A stretch of DNA of 64,000 nt from Nocardiopsis algeriensis (GTDB lineage Bacteria > Actinomycetota > Actinomycetes > Streptosporangiales > Streptosporangiaceae), in assembly GCF_014203695.1 (NCBI RefSeq), contig NZ_JACHJO010000003.1, forward strand, positions 377,272 through 441,271. The letters are read 5' to 3'. This document shows, piece by piece, positions 1 through 8,809 of this stretch; positions within the stretch are counted from its first letter, which is position 1; every line of letters begins with the position of its first letter. Made by a program: the position numbers and the translations under genes. Below the pieces are notes generated by a model. The model did not search any database. It saw only the letters and a program-made list of their open reading frames with translations, and was not told the DNA's origin.

Positions 1-28
1 CCCTGACAAGCTTTGGATACTTAGGCCG

Positions 29-46
29 CCCGTGGGAATCCACGGG
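29..46. other. Small hairpin upstream of ctaC
   Basis: Perfect 7-bp inverted repeat (CCCGTGG / CCACGGG) with a 4-nt loop, 24 nt before the ctaC start. It could be the terminator of an upstream gene outside the window or part of the ctaC leader. The window begins too close to decide. Confidence 0.4.
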
Positions 47-69
47 CTACACCGCTGGGAAGGCAATCC

Positions 70-1014
70 GTGAGTCCGACCCGCCAAGAAGATCGGCGCC
101 CAAGTCTGCGCCGATGGGCACCACGCGGCGCCGCGCTCGCCGTGCTGGGGCTGGCCGCGACCGGCTGCGCGTCAGACGATCTCACTCGTTTGGGCATGCC
201 GGGGCCGATCACCGAGCAGGCCGAGCGTGTTCTCTCGCTCTGGCAGGGCTCCTGGGTGGCGGCTTTCGCGGTCGGCATTCTCGTGTGGGGACTGATCATC
301 TGGTCGGTCATCTTCCACCGCCGGCGTTCTGATCAGCTGCCTCCGCAGGTCCGCTACAACCTGCCCATCGAGGCGCTCTACACCGTTCTCCCCATCGTCG
401 TCATCTCGGTGCTGTTCTACTTCACCGCGCGTGACCAGACCTACCTGATGGAGACCGAGAGGGAGGCCGACGTCCACGTCGAGGTCGTCGCCTTCCAATG
501 GGCCTGGCAGTTCAACTACCTGGACGCCCCGAAGGCCGAGGGCGGCGAGGTGCTCTTCACCGAGGTGGGCATCCCCAACCCGGACGGCACCACCGACCTC
601 TCCACGCAGCCGACCCTGACGCTGCCGGAGAACGCCGTCGTCCACTTCGACCTGCACTCCCCGGACGTGATCCACTCGTTCTGGGTCCCCGAGTTCGGTT
701 TCAAGATGGACGTCATCCCGGGCCGCGACAACGCGTTCCAGGTCGACGTCAAGGACGGCAGCGAGGGCCAGTACACCGGCCGCTGCGCCGAGCTGTGCGG
801 CGTGGACCACACCCGCATGCTCTTCCAGGTCGACGTCCTCACCGAGGACGACTACGAGACCTGGGAGTCCGAGCAGATCCAGGCCGCCGAGGCCGAGGAG
901 ACCGAGGCCGCCGACACCCCGGACGGCCCGGACACCTCGGAGGAGCAGGGTGCCGAGGGCTCCAACACCGAGGGCACGGGCTTCACCGACGAGGCCCAGG
1001 AGGATGACGAGTAA
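70..1014 (+). CDS. ctaC: Cytochrome c oxidase subunit II (aa3-type)
   Basis: Subunit II of complex IV; its CuA centre takes electrons from the cytochrome c branch, which in actinobacteria is probably the membrane-bound diheme QcrC. The 314-residue product has an Arg-rich N-terminus and a lipobox LAATGC at 28-33, so it is probably a lipoprotein. Two membrane helices follow at about 62-83 and 104-119. The CuA ligand set is complete: H202, C239, E241, C243, H247 and M250. The C-terminal ~45 residues are very acidic and probably disordered. The GTG start is preceded by GGAAGG six nt upstream. It overlaps ctaD by one base, so the two are co-transcribed and coupled. Confidence 0.95.
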   Translation: MSPTRQEDRRPSLRRWAPRGAALAVLGLAATGCASDDLTRLGMPGPITEQAERVLSLWQGSWVAAFAVGILVWGLIIWSVIFHRRRSDQLPPQVRYNLPIEALYTVLPIVVISVLFYFTARDQTYLMETEREADVHVEVVAFQWAWQFNYLDAPKAEGGEVLFTEVGIPNPDGTTDLSTQPTLTLPENAVVHFDLHSPDVIHSFWVPEFGFKMDVIPGRDNAFQVDVKDGSEGQYTGRCAELCGVDHTRMLFQVDVLTEDDYETWESEQIQAAEAEETEAADTPDGPDTSEEQGAEGSNTEGTGFTDEAQEDDE

Positions 1015-2687
1015 TGGCCACCACGACAACCCCGGTCGAGACGAGGGCACAAGTGCCCTCGCACAAGGGCTCGAAGATCGTCGGCTGGCTCACGTCCACC
1101 GACCACAAGGTCATCGGGTACATGTACCTGATCACCTCGTTCGCGTTCTTCCTCCTCGGCGGCGTCATGGCGCTGGCGATGAGGCTCGAGCTGTTCTCCC
1201 CGGGCATGCAGGTCATGTCCAACGAGCAGTTCAACCAGCTGTTCACCATGCACGGCACCATCATGCTGCTGATGTTCGCGACCCCGCTCTTCGTCGGGTT
1301 CGCGAACATCATCATGCCGCTGCAGATCGGCGCGCCCGACGTGGCGTTCCCGAGGATGAACCAGTTCGGCTACTACCTGTTCCTGTTCGGCAGCCTGATC
1401 GCCATCTCCGGGTTCCTCACCCCCGGCGGCGCGCCGTCCTTCGGCTGGTTCGCCTACACCCCGCTGTCCAACGCGGTCTACTCGCCGGGCGTCGGCGGTG
1501 ACCTGTGGATCCTGGGTCTGGCCGTCTCCGGTCTGAGCACCATCCTCGGTGCGGTCAACTTCATCACGACCGGTCTGTGCATGCGCGCGCCCGGTATGAC
1601 GATGTTCCGCATGCCGATCTTCACCTGGAACACGATGCTCACCAGCATCCTGGTCCTGGTGGCGTTCCCGGTCCTGACCGCGGCCCTGATCGCCCTGGGC
1701 GCGGACCGCATCGTCGGCACCCACGTCTACGACGCCGCGCACGGCGGTGCCATCCTGTGGCAGCACCTGTTCTGGTTCTTCGGCCACCCGGAGGTCTACA
1801 TCATCGCGCTGCCGTTCTTCGGTATCGCGACCGAGATCCTGCCGGTCTTCAGCCGCAAGCCGATCTTCGGCTACAAGAGCCTCGTGGGCGCGACGATCGC
1901 CATCGCGGGCCTGTCGGTCACCGTGTGGGCCCACCACATGTTCCCGACCGGCGCGGTCCTGCTGCCGTTCTTCTCGTTCATGACGTTCCTCATCGCGGTC
2001 CCGACCGGGGTGAAGTTCTTCAACTGGATCGGCACGATCTGGCGGGGCCAGATCACCTTCGAGACGCCGATGCTGTACACGCTCGGCTTCATGGTCACGT
2101 TCCTCTTCGGCGGACTGACCGGTGTGCTCCTGGCCTCCCCGCCCATCGACTTCCACGTCACCGACTCCTACTTCGTGGTGGCCCACTTCCACTACGTCGT
2201 GTTCGGCACCGTGGTGTTCGCGATGTTCGCGGGCTTCTTCTTCTGGTGGCCCAAGTTCACCGGCAAGATGCTCGACGAGAAGCTGGGCAAGATCCAGTTC
2301 TGGTTCCTGTTCTTCGGCTTCCACGGCACCTTCCTCGTGCAGCACTGGCTGGGCGCGGCGGGCTTCCCGCGCCGCTACGCCGACTACCTGCCCGAGGACG
2401 GTTTCACCGAGCTCAACCAGATCTCCTCGGTGTCCTCGTTCGTCCTGGCCGCCTCGACCCTCATCTTCTTCTGGAACATCTACATCACCGCGAAGAAGGC
2501 ACCCAAGGTCGAGGTCGACGACCCGTGGGGCTACGGCTGCTCGCTGGAGTGGGCGACCTCCTGCCCGCCGCCGCGGCACAACTTCACGTCGCTGCCGAGG
2601 ATCCGCTCCGAGCGTCCCGTGTTCGACCTGAACCACCCGCACGCCGCGGCCCCGGGCGCGGTTCCCGCCGGCGTCACGAAGGAGTAG
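1014..2687 (+). CDS. ctaD: Cytochrome c oxidase subunit I
   Basis: Catalytic haem-copper subunit of the aa3 oxidase, reducing O2 to water while pumping protons. The 557-residue protein is of family length and shows about 12 hydrophobic helices. Conserved metal and haem ligand segments are visible: the first low-spin haem His in [10 protein letters not shown], the CuB/cross-linked Tyr segment FGHPEVYI, the His pair in VWAHHMF, and the haem a/a3 ligands in [10 protein letters not shown]. The start codon overlaps the ctaC stop (TAATG), and ctaF follows after 6 bp, giving a ctaC-ctaD-ctaF operon. ctaE lies 11 kb away with the bc1 genes, as is usual in actinobacteria. Confidence 0.97.
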   Translation: MATTTTPVETRAQVPSHKGSKIVGWLTSTDHKVIGYMYLITSFAFFLLGGVMALAMRLELFSPGMQVMSNEQFNQLFTMHGTIMLLMFATPLFVGFANIIMPLQIGAPDVAFPRMNQFGYYLFLFGSLIAISGFLTPGGAPSFGWFAYTPLSNAVYSPGVGGDLWILGLAVSGLSTILGAVNFITTGLCMRAPGMTMFRMPIFTWNTMLTSILVLVAFPVLTAALIALGADRIVGTHVYDAAHGGAILWQHLFWFFGHPEVYIIALPFFGIATEILPVFSRKPIFGYKSLVGATIAIAGLSVTVWAHHMFPTGAVLLPFFSFMTFLIAVPTGVKFFNWIGTIWRGQITFETPMLYTLGFMVTFLFGGLTGVLLASPPIDFHVTDSYFVVAHFHYVVFGTVVFAMFAGFFFWWPKFTGKMLDEKLGKIQFWFLFFGFHGTFLVQHWLGAAGFPRRYADYLPEDGFTELNQISSVSSFVLAASTLIFFWNIYITAKKAPKVEVDDPWGYGCSLEWATSCPPPRHNFTSLPRIRSERPVFDLNHPHAAAPGAVPAGVTKE

Positions 2688-2693
2688 GGGCCA

Positions 2694-3119
2694 ATGAAGA
2701 CGCAGGCCTATCTGTTCATGGGCGTCTCGACCTTCTTCGGAATGGTCGCCGGCCTGTACGCCTACTGGTCCTGGATCGACACCGGGACGATCGAATGGGC
2801 CGGTACCACGGTCCTGGCGATCGGTATCGGCTTCGGCTGGATGGTGGGTTTCTGGCTCTGGCAGTCGGCCCGCCGCAGCGAGCACTTCCACGGGCTTCCT
2901 CCCGAGGAGCGGCTCGACGGCGAGATCGTCGAGAACGCCGGCGAGTACGGGTTCTTCAGCCCGCACAGCTGGTGGCCGATGTTCGTCGCGATGTCCGTCG
3001 CCTTCACGGCGATCGGTATCGCGATCGGTTGGTGGATGGCCCTTCTCGGTGCCTTCGCCATCATCCTCACCGTCATCGGCTGGGTCTTCGAGTACTACCG
3101 CAAGGAGTTCCAGCACTAG
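2694..3119 (+). CDS. ctaF: Cytochrome c oxidase subunit IV, actinobacterial type
   Basis: Small accessory subunit of the actinobacterial bc1-aa3 supercomplex. The 141-residue product has four predicted membrane helices: two before a soluble loop (about 65-85, containing LPPEERLDGEIVENAGEYGFF) and two after it. The loop and the final FEYYRKEFQH tail match the CtaF family as I know it. It starts 6 bp after ctaD stops and ends just before a strong hairpin, so it is the last gene of the ctaCDF operon. It has no catalytic residues; a structural role is known for the family. Confidence 0.9.
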   Translation: MKTQAYLFMGVSTFFGMVAGLYAYWSWIDTGTIEWAGTTVLAIGIGFGWMVGFWLWQSARRSEHFHGLPPEERLDGEIVENAGEYGFFSPHSWWPMFVAMSVAFTAIGIAIGWWMALLGAFAIILTVIGWVFEYYRKEFQH

Positions 3120-3139
3120 GGGGACATCCCCGAGCGGAG

Positions 3140-3173
3140 GAGAGCCGCCCCGGCACCGGCCGGGGCGGCTCTC
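3140..3173. terminator. Bidirectional hairpin between ctaF and the mannosyltransferase
   Basis: 14-bp perfect GC-rich stem (arms 3140-3153 and 3160-3173) between two convergent genes. There is no clear T-run. It probably ends transcription from both sides. Confidence 0.65.
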
Positions 3174-3187
3174 GCCGTCTCCGGGGC

Positions 3188-4321
3188 TCAGGAGGCCGTC
3201 AGAAGGGCGCCGAGGCGTTCGGAGGTGCGGTCCCAGCTCCACTCCCCGGAGACCCAGGCGCGCCCGCGCGCACCCATCCTGGCGGCGCGGTCGGGGTCCT
3301 TCAGGAGTCCGATGAGAGCGCGCGCGGTCGGCCCGGGGCGGGTTCCGTCCACGACGTGGCCCGTCTCGCCGTCCAGGACGGCGTCGGGTGCTCCGCCGGA
3401 GTCGCCGGCGACCACCGGCAGACCCGTCGCCGAGGCCTCCAGGTAGACGATGCCCAGGCCCTCCACGTCCAGGCCGCCCCGCCGGGTCCGGCACGGCATG
3501 GCGAACACGTCGCCTGCGTCGTAGTACGCCGGAAGTTCCCGGGGGGCCACCGGACCGGTGAGGAGGACCGACCTCGTGCCGGCGGCGGCCGAGCGCAGCC
3601 TCCGCGCGTCGGGCCCGTCGCCCACGATCAGCAGCGCCGCGTCGGGGACGTCGGCCAGCACGCGCGGCCAGGCCCGGATCAGGGTGTCCTGGCCCTTGCG
3701 GGCCACCAGCCGCGACACGCACACGACCACGGGGCGCCCGCCCAGGCCGAGCCTCGCGCGGACCTCCTCGCCCCCCGAGCCGGGGCGGAAGCGCTCGGTG
3801 TCCACACCGGGTGCCAGCCGGCGCATGCGCGCGGCGGCGGCGGGGGTGAGGGCGCGGGCGAGCCTTCTCCGGGTGTACTCGCCCAGGTAGGTGACGGTGT
3901 CGGTGGTCTCGCCGATCCGCCTCAGGGCCTCGCGGGATCCCGGCAGCAGGGCCCATCCCGCCTCGTGCCCGTGTGTGAGGGCCACCTGCCGCCGCACGCT
4001 GCCGCGCAGTTCGGCCGCGGCCAGCCCGAGCGGTGCGGCGGCCCCGTAGAGAACGCTGTCGCAGCCCTCGAGGCGGGCGATCGCCCGGGCCCGCGCGACC
4101 ACGCGCGGCACGGGCAGCAGGACGCGGGCCCGGTCGCGCACCACGGGGAAGGGCAGGCGCAGGTCGAAGTGCGGATCGGCTGCCGCGTCCGAGGGCGAGG
4201 GCGAGGAGCAGTAGACGACCACGGAACCTTCGGGCCGCCGCAGCGCCAGCTCGTGGACGAAGGACTCGATACCCCCGGCGCGGGGCGGGAAGTCGTTGGT
4301 GATGATCAGTGTTCGCGGCAC
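3188..4321 (-). CDS. GT4 glycosyltransferase, PimB'-like mannosyltransferase
   Basis: Predicted GT-B fold glycosyltransferase of family GT4. The N-terminus RTLIITNDFPPRAGGIESF and the C-terminal nucleotide-sugar site (EGLGIVYLEASATGLPVVAG) resemble PimB', which adds the second mannose to phosphatidylinositol mannoside at the inner membrane face. The GTG at 4321 gives 377 residues, the usual size. It is chosen because family similarity begins there and a TAGACT -10 box lies 7 nt upstream, suggesting a leaderless mRNA. An in-frame ATG at 4462 would add 47 low-complexity residues. The neighbourhood (NlpC/P60, trpD, acyl-CoA synthetase) matches that of M. tuberculosis pimB. Substrate specificity is inferred. 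Confidence 0.82.
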   Translation of the reverse strand: MPRTLIITNDFPPRAGGIESFVHELALRRPEGSVVVYCSSPSPSDAAADPHFDLRLPFPVVRDRARVLLPVPRVVARARAIARLEGCDSVLYGAAAPLGLAAAELRGSVRRQVALTHGHEAGWALLPGSREALRRIGETTDTVTYLGEYTRRRLARALTPAAAARMRRLAPGVDTERFRPGSGGEEVRARLGLGGRPVVVCVSRLVARKGQDTLIRAWPRVLADVPDAALLIVGDGPDARRLRSAAAGTRSVLLTGPVAPRELPAYYDAGDVFAMPCRTRRGGLDVEGLGIVYLEASATGLPVVAGDSGGAPDAVLDGETGHVVDGTRPGPTARALIGLLKDPDRAARMGARGRAWVSGEWSWDRTSERLGALLTAS

Positions 4322-4328
4322 GGCTGCG

Positions 4329-4334
4329 AGTCTA
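4329..4334 (-). promoter_or_regulatory. -10 box of a leaderless promoter for the mannosyltransferase
   Basis: TAGACT on the minus strand, 7 nt before GTG 4321. Transcription would begin at or next to the start codon. No good -35 is visible. Confidence 0.45.
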
Positions 4335-4379
4335 GGCCGTGTTCTTCGGACGCTCTCTCCGCATCGGCGGAGCCGATCC
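4335..4379. repeat. Terminus-like copy of the 51.4-kb MITE
   Basis: A 45-bp stretch beginning GGCCGTGTTCTTCGGACG and containing ATCGGCGGAGCCGAT. It is closely similar to the inverted right end of the element at 51435-51615, and both are preceded by CTA. No matching second end is obvious, so it is probably a remnant. It lies directly upstream of the mannosyltransferase start. Confidence 0.5.
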
Positions 4380-4426
4380 CCGGCGGGTGCGGCAGGCGGG
4401 GCCGCGGACAGGGCGCCGGAAACGGC

Positions 4427-4457
4427 GGTGCCCCCGCCCGGGAGGGGCGGGGGCACC
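4427..4457 (-). terminator. Hairpin terminator after the first NlpC/P60 gene
   Basis: 13-bp perfect stem (4427-4439 / 4445-4457) with a 5-nt loop, 17 bp past the stop codon at 4474. There is no T-tract. Confidence 0.6.
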
Positions 4458-4473
4458 GGCATCGGCTCCGTTC

Positions 4474-5502
4474 CTACGGGCGGACGGCCGCGGTGAAGTT
4501 CGAGCGGTAGTAGTCGCTCAGGGTCACCGTGCCGATCGGGCGGCCCGACGTCGAGGCGTGGACCATGGTGTTGTTGCCCGCGTACATGCCGACGTGGCTC
4601 GGGCTGGCACCGTAGAAGAACATCAGGTCGCCGGGCTGCATGTTCTCCCAGCTGACCCGCTGGCCGGCGTTGATCTGGTCGTAGGTGGTGCGCGGCAGGG
4701 ACACACCCGCGGCGGCCCAGGCCGCCTGGGTCAGGCCGGAGCAGTCGTAGCCGTTCGGACCGGTGCCGCCCCAGACGTAGGGCTTGCCGATCTGGGCGTA
4801 GGCGAAGTCCAGGGCCACCCGGGCGCTGCCCGAGGCGGGGCCGTTGTAGGTGGCGCCTCCGCCGCCTCCGCCGCTGCTGCCTCCGCCGCCCGAACCGCCG
4901 CTGGAGTTGCTGACGTTCTGGGTCGCGGCGGCCTGCTCCTCGGCGGTGAGCTCGGAGAGCAGCTCCTCCTGCTCGGTGATGGCGTCCTCGGCCTCCTCGG
5001 TGGCCTTCTCGGCCTCCTCGAGGGCCTCTTCGGCCTCCTTCTCGGTATCGGAGGCCTCGACCTCCAGGCTCTCCAGCTTCTCCAGCTCCTCGACGTACTG
5101 GTCGAGGCCGCTGCTGTGCTGTTCGGACAGGTAGGACAGGTCAGCCTGGTGGGCCAGGGCCTCCTCGGGGCCGCTGGCGCCGATCAGCTGGGTGGGGGAG
5201 GTGAAGTCGACACCCGTGTAGGTGAGGTTGGCGAGCGTGCGCACGCCGGAGCTGAGCTCCTCGATCTTCTCCTCGGTCTCCTCGATCTCCCCGCGGATGT
5301 CCTCGAGCTTCTCCTCGGCGGTCTCGTGGGTCTCCTTGGCCTCGTTGTAGGTGGCGTTCAGCTCGCTGAACTCCTCCTCCAGGCGCTCGATCTCCTCGCG
5401 GACCTCTTCCACGGTGGGCTCGGCGTGTGCGACCCCGCTGGGGACGAGGAAGGCACAGGCGGCCATAACGGACACAACCGCTGTGCGTCGGGATGCAGAC
5501 AC
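4474..5502 (-). CDS. Secreted NlpC/P60 peptidoglycan hydrolase
   Basis: Predicted secreted endopeptidase cutting peptide stems of peptidoglycan. Layout: signal peptide ending at AHA-E near residue 28; a Glu-rich coiled coil to about 190; a Gly/Ser linker; and a C-terminal NlpC/P60 domain. That domain has the catalytic Cys in GYDCSGL, the His in SPSHVGMYAG and a third polar residue near MVHAS. This is the RipA/RipC-like arrangement in which the coiled coil is thought to regulate the hydrolase. The GTG at 5502 is preferred over upstream starts because GAGAAAGG lies 11 nt before it and the signal peptide follows directly. A very similar paralogue lies immediately upstream. Confidence 0.88.
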   Translation of the reverse strand: MSASRRTAVVSVMAACAFLVPSGVAHAEPTVEEVREEIERLEEEFSELNATYNEAKETHETAEEKLEDIRGEIEETEEKIEELSSGVRTLANLTYTGVDFTSPTQLIGASGPEEALAHQADLSYLSEQHSSGLDQYVEELEKLESLEVEASDTEKEAEEALEEAEKATEEAEDAITEQEELLSELTAEEQAAATQNVSNSSGGSGGGGSSGGGGGGATYNGPASGSARVALDFAYAQIGKPYVWGGTGPNGYDCSGLTQAAWAAAGVSLPRTTYDQINAGQRVSWENMQPGDLMFFYGASPSHVGMYAGNNTMVHASTSGRPIGTVTLSDYYRSNFTAAVRP

Positions 5503-5659
5503 GTTGGGAAATACCTTTCTCCCCTGGCCCCGAAGGGGACAGAACCGGGCAGGGCGCACCCGAGACCCGCAGGCCCCGGTGGAAAAAAGGGGAGTCCCGA
5601 CCCGGACGCGGTTGTCGCCGCCGGGGGACGGCGAAGAGGAGCAACCACGCTCGGCGATG

Positions 5660-5689
5660 ACACTAGTGCATGCCTTGGACTGCTCTCAA
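5660..5689 (-). promoter_or_regulatory. Promoter for the first NlpC/P60 gene
   Basis: Minus strand TTGAGA (5684-5689), an 18-nt spacer and TAGTGT (5660-5665). This gives a leader of about 150 nt containing a strong hairpin with arms near 5607-5650. The layout resembles the paralogue's promoter at 6972-7000. Confidence 0.5.
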
Positions 5690-5760
5690 CCGTTTCGTGA
5701 CGTTCCGATTGCTTCTCACACTTGTCCGAAAACCGAACCTTCGGCTCTTCCCCGAACCGA

Positions 5761-5793
5761 AAAGAGGCCGTTCCCGGAGCGGGAACGGCCTCG
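5761..5793 (-). terminator. Intrinsic terminator after the second NlpC/P60 gene
   Basis: 13-bp perfect stem with a 3-nt loop (arms 5765-5777 and 5781-5793). On the minus strand it is followed by TTTT. It lies 12 bp past the stop at 5806 and separates the two NlpC/P60 genes into independent units. Confidence 0.85.
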
Positions 5794-5805
5794 ACACGCG
5801 GTCCT

Positions 5806-6807
5806 CTACAACCGGACGGCGAACTGGAACTGACCGGCCCAGTAGGCGGCGAGTCCGACGACCTCGATGTTGCGGCCGGTGCGCGGGGCGTGGACCATCT
5901 GCCCGTTGCCCGCGTAGAGGCCGTCGTGGCCCAGGCCGCTGAAGAACATGATGTCGCCCGGCTGGAGCGCGTTCATGTCGTAGATGCGGGTGCCCACCTC
6001 GGCCTGGGCGTAGGTGGTGCGGGGCAGGTCGACGCCGGCGTACCGCCAGGCGGCCTGCACCAGGCCGGAGCAGTCGTAACCGTCGGGGCCGGTGCCGCCG
6101 AAGATGTAGGGCTTGCCGATCTGGGCGTAGGCGAAGTCGAGGGCCGCGGCGGCGTTGCCCGAGGCCGAGCCGGTGTAGGCCTGGCCCGAGGAGTCGTCGG
6201 CACCCGCGACCGAGGCGTCGGCGTCGGGGAACTGGGCGAGGATCTCCTCCTGCTCGGCGATGGCGGCCTCGGCCTCCTCCTTGGCCTCCTCCGCCTCCTC
6301 CAGGGTCTCCTCCGCCTCCTCCAGGGCCTTCTCCGCCTCGTCCTTGAGCGTGAACAGGCGCTCGGAGGACTCACCGAACTCGTTCAGCTGGGCCTGCTGG
6401 GACTCCGACAGGTAGTTGAGGTCGGCGTTCTGGTCCAGCAGCGTCGCGGGGCCGTCGGAGGCGAGGATGCTGGTCGTGGAGTCGAGCTCCCCGGCCTGGT
6501 AGGTGGCGTTGGCGAGCTGCTGGACCTTCTGCTTGAGCTCCTCGTAGCGCTCCTGCTCGTCGCCGACCTGCTCGTCGAGCTCCTCGTACCGGGTCTCGGC
6601 GACCTCGTGGTCCTCCTCGGCCTGGTTGTAGGCCTCGACCGCGGCGGCCGCCTCCTGGTTGAGTTCCTCGATCTTCTCCTCGACCTCTTCGCGGGTCGGC
6701 TCCGCGGAGGCGGTGCCCGGGACGAGGAGGGAACTGGCGACGACCGCTCCGATGCCGGTCGTAGCAGCGATTCGGCGAGCCGTACGCCGACCACCGGGGT
6801 TCTTCAT
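5806..6807 (-). CDS. Secreted NlpC/P60 peptidoglycan hydrolase (paralogue)
   Basis: Predicted secreted cell-wall endopeptidase of 333 residues. It has a twin-Arg-containing signal peptide ending ASA-E at about 35, a long Glu/Ala coiled coil to about 205, a short linker and a C-terminal NlpC/P60 domain. Catalytic Cys lies in GYDCSGL and His in GHDGLYAGNG. The domain shares the ALDFAYAQIGKPY segment with the downstream gene, so the pair arose by tandem duplication; the linker here is short and lacks the poly-Gly tract. The ATG start has AAGGAG 11 nt upstream. It has its own promoter and terminator. Confidence 0.88.
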   Translation of the reverse strand: MKNPGGRRTARRIAATTGIGAVVASSLLVPGTASAEPTREEVEEKIEELNQEAAAAVEAYNQAEEDHEVAETRYEELDEQVGDEQERYEELKQKVQQLANATYQAGELDSTTSILASDGPATLLDQNADLNYLSESQQAQLNEFGESSERLFTLKDEAEKALEEAEETLEEAEEAKEEAEAAIAEQEEILAQFPDADASVAGADDSSGQAYTGSASGNAAAALDFAYAQIGKPYIFGGTGPDGYDCSGLVQAAWRYAGVDLPRTTYAQAEVGTRIYDMNALQPGDIMFFSGLGHDGLYAGNGQMVHAPRTGRNIEVVGLAAYWAGQFQFAVRL

Positions 6808-6971
6808 GGCGGTCCACGCTCCTTGGGGTCTGGGAAGTCCGCACGGGGGGTCAGGAAAAAGATGTGGGGGAGCGGCCCGCGCCTGGAGCGCGAACGCGCG
6901 TGCGAGCTGCGGGACCCCACCGGCAGGTCCGCATATGGCCTTTTACCGGTAGAGCACTCACACTCCCGTAG

Positions 6972-7000
6972 AACCTAGCGGACCGCCTGCCACAGCTCAA
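6972..7000 (-). promoter_or_regulatory. Promoter for the second NlpC/P60 gene
   Basis: Minus strand TTGAGC (6995-7000), a 17-nt spacer and TAGGTT (6972-6977). The predicted leader is about 160 nt. Confidence 0.5.
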
Positions 7001-7061
7001 CCGGGAGGTCTCGCCCGCAAAGCCCCTCCCGTGCCCGGGGACGCTCCCGGGCACGGACGGA

Positions 7062-8417
7062 TCAGTGCGTCTCCAACCTGCGCAGGAAGATCGCCGAGGG
7101 CACCGCGCGGGCTCCCGCCCGCCGGACCGCCGACACGATCTCCCGGTCGGATGTGACCACCGCGACCGGGCGACCGGCCGGCTCGGCCCGCACCAGCCGC
7201 ACGATGAGCTCGTCGGCGGTCTCCCCCGGGGCGCTGAACAGCAGGCGCACGTGGCGGGGCGAGGCCATCGCGGGGGGCGTGTCCACGTCCGCTCCGTCGA
7301 AGACGCAGGTGATCTCCGCGCGGGTGCGGCTGGCCAGCCCCTCCAGGGAGGTGAGCAGGCGGTTGCGCTGATCGGCCAGCGGCAGGGTCCCGTACCCCGT
7401 CTTGGTGACGTTGTAGCCGTCCACCAGCAGGTGGACGCGCGGAACCGTCAGCAGGTGCTCCAGCAGACCGGGGGCGTCGTCGGGCAGGCCGCCCAGGGAC
7501 ACGCGCTGCCGCTCCTCGCTCTCGGCCGCGACCAGGTCGGCCGGGGTGTCGACCGAGGCGGGCAGGGCCAGTTCGCGGCGCAGCCCGTGGGACGCGTCCA
7601 CCAGCACGTCGATCAGCACACGCAGGCGCGCCTCGTCGGCGTTGCGCCCCGCGCGCGCGGCGCGGCGGGCGTTCTCCACCTGGGCCTCGGCCGCGGCCAG
7701 CCGGGACCTCAGTCGGCGGTTCTCCGACTCCAGCGCGCCGACCCGGCCGGCGGTCTCCGTCTCGCGGTCGGCGGTCCGGGCCGCGGCCTGCTCGGCCTGG
7801 GACCGGGCCTCCTTGGCGCGCCGGCGCTCCACGTGCACCTTCTGGCGCAGCTCGGCGATCTCGGAGCGCTGCTCCCTGATCTGGGCGCGCAGCCGCCGCA
7901 GCTCCGCCTGGTGGCCGTCACGCGTCTCCGCCAGCTCCCGCCGCACCGCGTCGAGGGCCTTGGCGGCCTCGTCGGCCTCCAGGGAACTGGCCCGGTGGTC
8001 CAGTTCGCCGTGGACGTCCTCGACGATGCCGGACCATCCCTCGGGGCGCAGCAGGTAGGCGCAGGCCGCGACCGCCACCGGGTCGGCGGCGGGCGGAACC
8101 ACACCCGAGCGCAGGCCCTCGGCCAGCTCGGGCCACACCTGCTCCACGCGGGAGGCCACCGCGGCGCGGAACTCCGCGTCGACCTCCAGCTGCGCGGCGA
8201 TCTGAGGCCCCGCGAGGCGGGCCCGCCGGCGCGGCTCGAACCTGGCCACGCGGCGCAGGGCAGGAGGCAGCTCGGAGGCCCGCATGCCGCCGAGCACGTC
8301 GGCGCCGTACTCCACGACCCGGGCGCGGACCGCCTCCGGCAGGGGCCGCCGCAGTCTCTCCTCCGCCTCCTCCGGGACGCCGTTCCCCGAGCTGCCGGCC
8401 TCCGGGCCGGTGCTCAC
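7062..8417 (-). CDS. NYN (YacP-like) RNA-associated protein with coiled coil
   Basis: A 451-residue protein with an N-terminal helical region, a central coiled coil (about 160-265, rich in Arg/Glu/Gln) and a C-terminal NYN/PIN-like domain. The domain starts at VHLLVDGYNVTKTGYG and carries acidic residues in CVFDGADVD and VVTSDREI, fitting a metal-dependent RNase fold. The family is known in actinobacteria next to a small zinc-ribbon protein, but its RNA target is not established. Start GTG 8417 overlaps the stop of the zinc-ribbon gene by 4 bp (GTGA), which argues for translational coupling and against the longer frame upstream. Confidence 0.78.
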   Translation of the reverse strand: MSTGPEAGSSGNGVPEEAEERLRRPLPEAVRARVVEYGADVLGGMRASELPPALRRVARFEPRRRARLAGPQIAAQLEVDAEFRAAVASRVEQVWPELAEGLRSGVVPPAADPVAVAACAYLLRPEGWSGIVEDVHGELDHRASSLEADEAAKALDAVRRELAETRDGHQAELRRLRAQIREQRSEIAELRQKVHVERRRAKEARSQAEQAAARTADRETETAGRVGALESENRRLRSRLAAAEAQVENARRAARAGRNADEARLRVLIDVLVDASHGLRRELALPASVDTPADLVAAESEERQRVSLGGLPDDAPGLLEHLLTVPRVHLLVDGYNVTKTGYGTLPLADQRNRLLTSLEGLASRTRAEITCVFDGADVDTPPAMASPRHVRLLFSAPGETADELIVRLVRAEPAGRPVAVVTSDREIVSAVRRAGARAVPSAIFLRRLETH

Positions 8418-8683
8418 CGGTGACCCGTCGGGCTCTCCGCCGAGGGCTGGTCGGCGTCGGGGCGGGCGGTGATCTCGACGCGGTCGGTGGCACCGCACCA
8501 GCGGCATGTGACCTGCTCGACCGTCTCGGAGAGCACGGTGCGCTCCTCGACCCGGCCCTCACCCGACAGGTCCTGGTGCACGTAGTCGCGGGAGCGGACC
8601 GTCCGTGTCACGTCGAACCGCGTGAGGTTGCCGCAACCGGTGCACCGCCACCGCTCGTCGTCGCCCGGCATCGCAATCCCCAC
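8414..8683 (-). CDS. Small zinc-ribbon protein
   Basis: An 89-residue soluble protein with two Cys pairs, CTGC near residue 14 and CRWC near residue 60, spaced as in a zinc ribbon. It also has a conserved-looking central segment TRTVRSRDYVHQDL. The enzymatic role is unknown; nucleic-acid or protein binding is plausible from the fold. It is the first gene of a two-gene operon with the NYN protein. The GTG start is preceded by GAGGAGG, a strong ribosome binding site; the ATG four codons later is the alternative. Confidence 0.6.
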   Translation of the reverse strand: MGIAMPGDDERWRCTGCGNLTRFDVTRTVRSRDYVHQDLSGEGRVEERTVLSETVEQVTCRWCGATDRVEITARPDADQPSAESPTGHR

Positions 8684-8797
8684 GGTTCCTCCTCATGGTC
8701 CTTCACGGCACGCGGGACCCTTTGCGTCCCATCACCCACATCCTCCCACGCCGGGCAGGTCAGGCCGTATTCCGGCTGGTCGGTCACCGGCTCCGGT

Positions 8798-8803
8798 TAC
8801 CCT
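8798..8803 (+). promoter_or_regulatory. -10 box of a leaderless promoter for the exonuclease/GIY-YIG gene
   Basis: TACCCT six nt before GTG 8810. No Shine-Dalgarno and no clear -35. Confidence 0.4.
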
Positions 8804-8809
8804 GACCGC

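Noticed and set aside
5503-5760. Possible c-di-AMP (ydaO) riboswitch before the NlpC/P60 gene
   Set aside because: Such riboswitches often precede cell-wall hydrolase genes in actinobacteria, but I could not find the conserved internal-loop sequences. Only a generic GC-rich hairpin is present. The upstream region of the second NlpC/P60 gene also lacks them.
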